From Capsicum annuum (taxonomy: Eukaryota > Streptophyta > Magnoliopsida > Solanales > Solanaceae): a stretch of DNA of 64,000 bases. Under the pieces are notes generated by a model, which worked only from the letters and a program-made list of their open reading frames with translations, made no database searches and was not told the DNA's origin. The DNA lies in NCBI RefSeq assembly GCF_002878395.1, contig NC_061120.1:116858705-116922704 (forward strand), read 5' to 3'. Each line of letters opens with the position of its first letter. The stretch's first letter is position 1. Made by a program: the position numbers and the translations under genes. Below are positions 59,650 through 64,000 of the stretch, piece by piece.

Positions 59650-60770
59650 AGATTCTGTGGTCAGAATAATTGGGGATGGATTGGTTTCACTATTGCTTCC
59701 TTAGCTTGTGAAACCCATTGGGTCATGCTAAGATTCCCTAATGTGATATTCATTAATTGGGAAGATTGTTCTGTAGTTCCTAAGGAAAGATTCATTTCTT
59801 ATCTTCAAGCTCAAAAGTTTATTGAAAAGGGGTATTTTTATCATGTGGTATGAGTTAAAGATTCTAACTCGGAATATCTTTCCCTAGAATCCAATCCTGT
59901 GGTTAATAAGTTTCTCGAGATGTTTCCCAATGATCTTCCCAGTGTTTATACCAATAGGGAAATTGATTTTGGCATTGATCTTTCTCTAGACACTTGTCCA
60001 ATCTCTATCCCTCCTTATAAAATGGCTTCGGCAGAGCTAAAAGAGCTTAAAGAGCAATTGAAAAACCTTTTAGATAAAGGTTTTATCCATCCTAGTGTGT
60101 CTCCATGGGATACTCCGATGTTGTTTATGTGCAAGAAGGATAGTTCACTTCATATGTACATTGATTATCATCAGTTGAAAAAAATGATCATAAAGAATAG
60201 ATATCCTCTTCCTAGGATCGATGATTTGTTTGATCAACTTTAGGGTGTGAAGTATTTCTCTAAGATCGATCTTAGATTGAGTTATCATCATTTTAGATTA
60301 TGGATGCAGATATCCCTAAGACTTCCTTTAGAACCCGGTATGGTCATTATGAGTTTCTTTTTATGTATTTTGGGTTGACCAATGACCCAGTGGAATTTAT
60401 TGATTTGATGAATATGGTCTTTCATCCATTCTTGGACATGTTTTTCATTATCTTCATTGATGATATCTTAGTGTATTCTAAGAGTAAGGCGGGCCATGTA
60501 AATTACCTCTGTGCCGTGTTGCAAACTTCGAAGGATCATCATTTGTATGCCAACTTCTCCAAGTTCTTGTTAAGTCGTAGCTTTTATTATCATGTCATCT
60601 CTAGAGTAGGGATCATGATAGATCTCCAAAAGGTTGCGGTGGTTAAGAAGTGGCCTAGACCTATGACTCCAACCAATATAAGGAGCTTCCTGGGTCTAGC
60701 CGGTTATTATAGAAGGTTTGTGGAGAGTTTTTCCATTATAGATGCCCCTTTACCAAGTTGACCCAAGAAA
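59650..60770 (+). pseudogene. Protease remnant and reverse transcriptase of element J
   Basis: Only the end of protease remains (GMDWFHYCF near 59675); its active-site half is deleted. RFISYLQAQKFIEKGYFYHV leads into reverse transcriptase: [69 protein letters not shown]. Then [12 protein letters not shown] and a stop at 60241. The second piece, 60300-60761, has PKTSFRTRYGHYEFLFMYFG, FIDD at 60453-60464 and IRSFLGLAGYYRRFVESFS. Both catalytic Asp of the FIDD box are kept, but the frame is broken. Confidence 0.9.
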
Positions 60771-61250
60771 GGTCAAGTTATTGTGGTCCGATGCATGTGA
60801 GGGTAGTTTTGAGAAGTTGAAAGATAAATTTACTTCGACTTCAATTTTGACCTTGCTCGAGGGTAGTGATGGTTTTGTGGTGTATTGTGATGCTTCTCAT
60901 GTCAGTCTCAATTATGTGTTGATGCAACACGGTAGGGTGGTGGCCTATCCTTCTAGGCAATTGAAAGTTCATGTGAAGAACTACCCCACCCATGACTTAG
61001 GGTTACTAGCTGTGGTCTTTGCGTTAAAGAATTGGAGAAATTATCTCTATGGTGTTTATGTCGACATCTTTTTCGATCATAAGAGCCTCCAATATATATT
61101 TACTCAAAAGGAGTTGAATCTCCAACAATGAAGGTGGCTTGAGCTATTGAAAGACTATGATATGAGTCTTTATTACCATCCCGATAAGACGAATGTAGTA
61201 GCCGATGCTCTTAGCCGTGTGTCCATAGGAAGTTCAGCCCATTTAGATTA
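60771..61250 (+). pseudogene. RNase H domain of element J
   Basis: The reading is GSDGFVVYCDASHVSLNYVL, MQHGRVVAYPSRQLKVH, PTHDLGLLAVVFALKNW, FFDHKSLQYIFTQKELN, then DYDMSLYYHP and VVADALSRVS after a stop. The first Asp (YCDAS) and the DHKS Asp are present. The conserved Glu of HDLE is Gly (HDLGLL), which should abolish catalysis independently of the frame breaks. Confidence 0.88.
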
Positions 61251-61299
61251 GAAAAAATGGGAATTGGTAAAGGATATTTACCATTTGTCTAGTCTTAGA

Positions 61300-62415
61300 G
61301 TTTGAGTTGCGAAATCCAGGATGGTGATTTATTTGTACTTTTGGTATCTTAGTCGTCTCTTATTTTTGAGATAAAGGAGAAGCAAGTATTAGACCCTGAA
61401 TTTACAAAGATCAAGAGTATTATGGGTCAACACAAAGTTGTGGACTTTGTGATTAGTGGTGATGGTATCTTGAGATACAAAGGTAGGCTATGTGTACCTG
61501 ACGTTGATGGATTAAGGGAAAAGGTCATGGCCGAGGCTCATGGATCCCGTTATGCAATTCATCCCAATTCCACCAAGATGTATCATGACCTTAGGTAGTT
61601 CTATTGGTGGAATAATATAAAGTAAGATGTGACTAGCTATGTGTCCAAGTGTATGGTGTGTCAATAAGTGAAAGTTTAGCATATGAGGCCCGGTGGGTTG
61701 TACCAAGATATTGTGTTGCCCGATTGGAATTGGGAGGTAATTAATATGGATTTCATTACCGGTCTTCCTAGATCCCATAATCAATATGACTCTATTTGGG
61801 TCATTGTGGATAGAATGACCAAGTCCGCCCATTTATTTCCCGTTAGAACTAATTTCTCTGTGGATGATTATGCTCAGTTGTATTTAGAGAAGATCATGAA
61901 GTTGCATGATGCTCCAGTGTCTATTATCTCAGATCGTGGTCCTCCATTTTGATCTGACTTTTGGAAGTCATTCCAAAGAGTTTTGGGAACTATGGTCTAC
62001 CTTAGTACTGTATTCCACCTTCAAATGGATGTGCAAGAGAAGAGAACTATCTAAACATTAGAGGATATGTTGCAGGATTGTGTGATTGATTATGGTGGTA
62101 GTTGGTATGACCACTTGCCTTTGATTGAGTTCACCAATAATAATAGTTACCACTCTAGTATTAGCATGGCGCCTTTTGAGGCATTGTATGGTAGGAGATG
62201 TCGATCTCTTATTCGGTGGTAGGAAGTTAGCTAGGGTAAGTTGCTTAACCCGATTTAGTTCACCAAGCCTTAGATAAGGTAAAGGTGGTTCACGATAGAT
62301 TGAAAACCGCTAAAAGTCACCCAAAGTCCTATGCAGATGTGAGGCGTAGGGACTTAGAGTTCTGTGTTGGCGATTGGGTATTCATGAAAGTTTGTCCCAT
62401 GAAGGGAGTGATGCA
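61300..62415 (+). pseudogene. Integrase of element J, truncated before the chromodomain
   Basis: The zinc-binding part shows AEAHGSRYAIHPNSTKMYHD and KCMVCQ (HHCC present). The core at 61683-61952 reads WEVINMDFITGLPRSHNQYD, SIWVIVDRMTKSAHLFPVRT and HDAPVSIISDRGPPF, with the first two catalytic Asp (NMDF, SDRG). After a stop come EKRTI (for AERTI), [27 protein letters not shown] and a GRRCRS stretch. It ends at CPMKGVMQF near 62415, where G-family integrase sequence begins afresh, so chromodomain and 3' LTR of J are lost. Confidence 0.88.
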
Positions 62416-62424
62416 ATTTTGTTA

Positions 62425-63420
62425 AAGAGTGATGCGGATATGTGTTCCAAGTGTAGATGACTTGAGGCAACGAATTCTTTCAAAAGCACATGGTGCACGC
62501 TACTCCATTCATCTAGGGGCCACAAATATGTACAGTGACTTGTGAAAGATCTACTGGTGAAGTGGGATAAAGAGAGATGTTCTAGAGTTTGTGGCTAAGT
62601 GATCTACATGTCAGCAGGTTAAGGTAGAGTATTAGAAGCCTAGTGGATCCATGCAGGAGTTTAGTATTCCTACTTGGATGTGGGAAAAGTGAACATGGAC
62701 TTCGTGACGGGTTTGCCTCATACTCATCATTAGCATGATTTAGTTTGGGTCATTATAGATAGAATGACTGAATTAGCTTATTTCCTTCCAGTTCATACCT
62801 CTTATTCAGTCAAGGATTACGCCAAACTCTACATTAGAGAGTTGGTCAGATTGCACGGTGTTCCACTATCTATTATCTCAGATAGAGGTACCCAGTTCAC
62901 CTCTCATTTCTGGAAAGCATTCCAAAAGGGTCTTGGTACCCAAGTTCATCTCAGTACAACCTTTCATCCTCAGATAGATGGTCAAGCAGAAAGGACCATT
63001 CAGACTTTAGAAGATATGCTAAGGGCGTGTCCAATTGATTTCAAGGGTAGTTGGGATGACCACTTGCCTTTGATTGAGTTTGCATACAACAACACCTATC
63101 ATTCTAGTATTTGGATGGCTCTATTCAAAGCTCTCTATGGTAGGAGATGTAGATCTCCAGTCGGTTGGTTCGAATTTAGTGAGGCCTCAGTTGTAGTGCC
63201 TAACTTAGTATTCGATGCCTTAGAGAAAGTCTATTTGATCAGAGAAAGACTCCGAGCTGCTCAGAACCGACAAAAGTCTTATACAGATGTGCGCAGAAAG
63301 GATCTCGAATTCAAGATTAGTAACTATGTTTATCTAAAGATCTCTCCCATGAAGGGAGTGAAGAGATTTGGAAAGAAGGAAAAACTCAGTCCCTGATATG
63401 TCGGTCCCTTCAAAATTCTC
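62425..63420 (+). pseudogene. Integrase of element K (G family)
   Basis: The zinc-binding part (about 62450-62640) reads RILSKAHGARYSIHLGATNM and STCQQVKVE, with a Cys lost at a stop. From 62764 a 210-codon open frame gives [40 protein letters not shown] and [20 protein letters not shown]. Then come ERTIQTLEDMLRA, GRRCRSPVGWFEFSE and RKDLEFKISNYVYLKISPMK, ending KKEKLSP then a stop. SDRG and the AERT Glu are kept. The chromodomain is deleted after the GPFKIL stretch. This is the least decayed pol piece in the window and is close in sequence to element G. Confidence 0.88.
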
Positions 63421-63813
63421 AAGTGCAACATGGTATCAGTCTCATGTTCAGGATTCCATTTTTTAAACTTGGTACTAAGTACCATTGCATATTCAATTAT
63501 ATGGTCATGCATCAGATTAGTCATGTGTTCATGCCTCAGACAGGAATTCTCCTTGTGAGAAGACTCGGTTATAGAAAACTCAGTTATGTTATTAGTTCTG
63601 TCATGTATTCACACATCAAATATGTGTGATCAACTTATCAGTACACTTAGTCATGCATTCATTTATCAACTCAGTCATGAAATCATGCATCAGATATGCA
63701 TGCTCAGTATAGTCTTAGAAATGTCAGTCATGTTTCAGTGTTCATGTTCAGTATATACTTCGGCTTATCATTTCTCCCCTCTCAATCAGTCTCATTCGAG
63801 GAGGAATGTTCCC
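63421..63813 (+). other. 3' untranslated region of element K
   Basis: Repeated TCATGCATYAG and CAGTCATG words, also found near 41860-42010 on minus in element G. Short frames here have no protein resemblance. Confidence 0.7.
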
Positions 63814-63826
63814 AAGGGGGAGATAT
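63814..63826 (+). other. Polypurine tract of element K
   Basis: AAGGGGGAGATAT against the LTR start, identical in plan to that of element G. Confidence 0.88.
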
Positions 63827-64000
63827 TGTAATACCCCAAAGCTTCCTAACTAATTTTGTCTCAAGAATGTCTAGTGTTATATTATAAATTTAATGATGTT
63901 TATTCCATGAGAAATTTTTAAGATTTTCATATTTTGTCATGTGGGAAATTCAATAAGCTTTCCATCGATATAAGATTCACCCAAATACGATAACCGGGTA
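63827..64000 (+). repeat. 3' LTR of element K, cut by the window end
   Basis: It starts TGTAATACCCC and matches the reverse complement of the end of the G LTR (about 41520-41695), for example AAGCTTTCCATCGATATAAG. It continues beyond the window. Confidence 0.9.

Noticed and set aside
1..64000. Host genes, tRNA or rRNA genes, plastid or mitochondrial inserts
   Set aside because: I looked for exon-like frames, tRNA arms and organelle gene text on both strands and found none beyond the tRNA-derived SINE and retroelement primer sites.

Overview
This window is a stretch of plant heterochromatin made almost entirely of transposable elements. I see no convincing host gene, tRNA, rRNA or organellar insert. 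The coding remnants are Ty3/gypsy and Ty1/copia polyproteins with a plant env-like ORF (putative plant transposon protein type). There is also a tRNA-derived SINE, a TRIM, and LTRs of 0.9 to 3.6 kb in at least seven families. Family wording, low GC and the SINE type suggest a large-genome eudicot, most likely Solanaceae (pepper-like); that assignment is inference from memory of related sequences.

Layout. 1-1345: minus-strand tail of a chromovirus-like pol. 1403-27132: a complex of one Athila-like, tRNA-Asp-primed family. It holds an isolated minus-strand LTR (1403-2530). Element A follows on the plus strand: LTR 2912-4818, gag, a SINE inside gag, protease, an env-like ORF2, and a 3' UTR. Element B, a complete non-autonomous element (11838-20368) with a perfect 5-bp target duplication, is nested in A's 3' UTR. 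Beyond it come a truncated LTR of A (20636-20878) and minus-strand copies C and D, which share one LTR (24087-26003).

27133-27719: a TRIM with a tRNA-Met primer site. 27720-33616: a decayed SIRE-like copia element on the minus strand (LTR, gag, scraps of pol, env-like ORF). 33617-37818: LTR fragments in several orientations. 37819-51775: a non-coding internal domain (H) split by G, a nearly complete Del/Tekay-like gypsy element (39734-49935, minus). G's integrase is itself broken by a solo LTR of the B family (43003-44539). 51776-55890: a long LTR and the pol end of an H-family element. About 55919-62415: plus-strand chromovirus J. 62425-64000: the 3' end of a G-family element K, cut by the window edge.

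How it fits together. Nesting gives an order: A before B and before the SINE; H before G before the solo LTR. Elements A, B and C carry no reverse transcriptase or integrase. They keep LTRs, primer sites and a downstream ORF2 that is preceded in A and B by what looks like its own leader and intron, so they would have depended on autonomous relatives.

The most interesting signal is not a gene. Many of these unrelated LTRs carry a cluster of short palindromic 'words', in the clearest cases just upstream of the LTR TATA box. The word differs between families, and even between members of one LTR family whose flanks are homologous. The same kind of word recurs upstream of the internal ORF2 leaders. 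This looks like a fast-changing, modular promoter element, and it is the main candidate for something not yet properly described.
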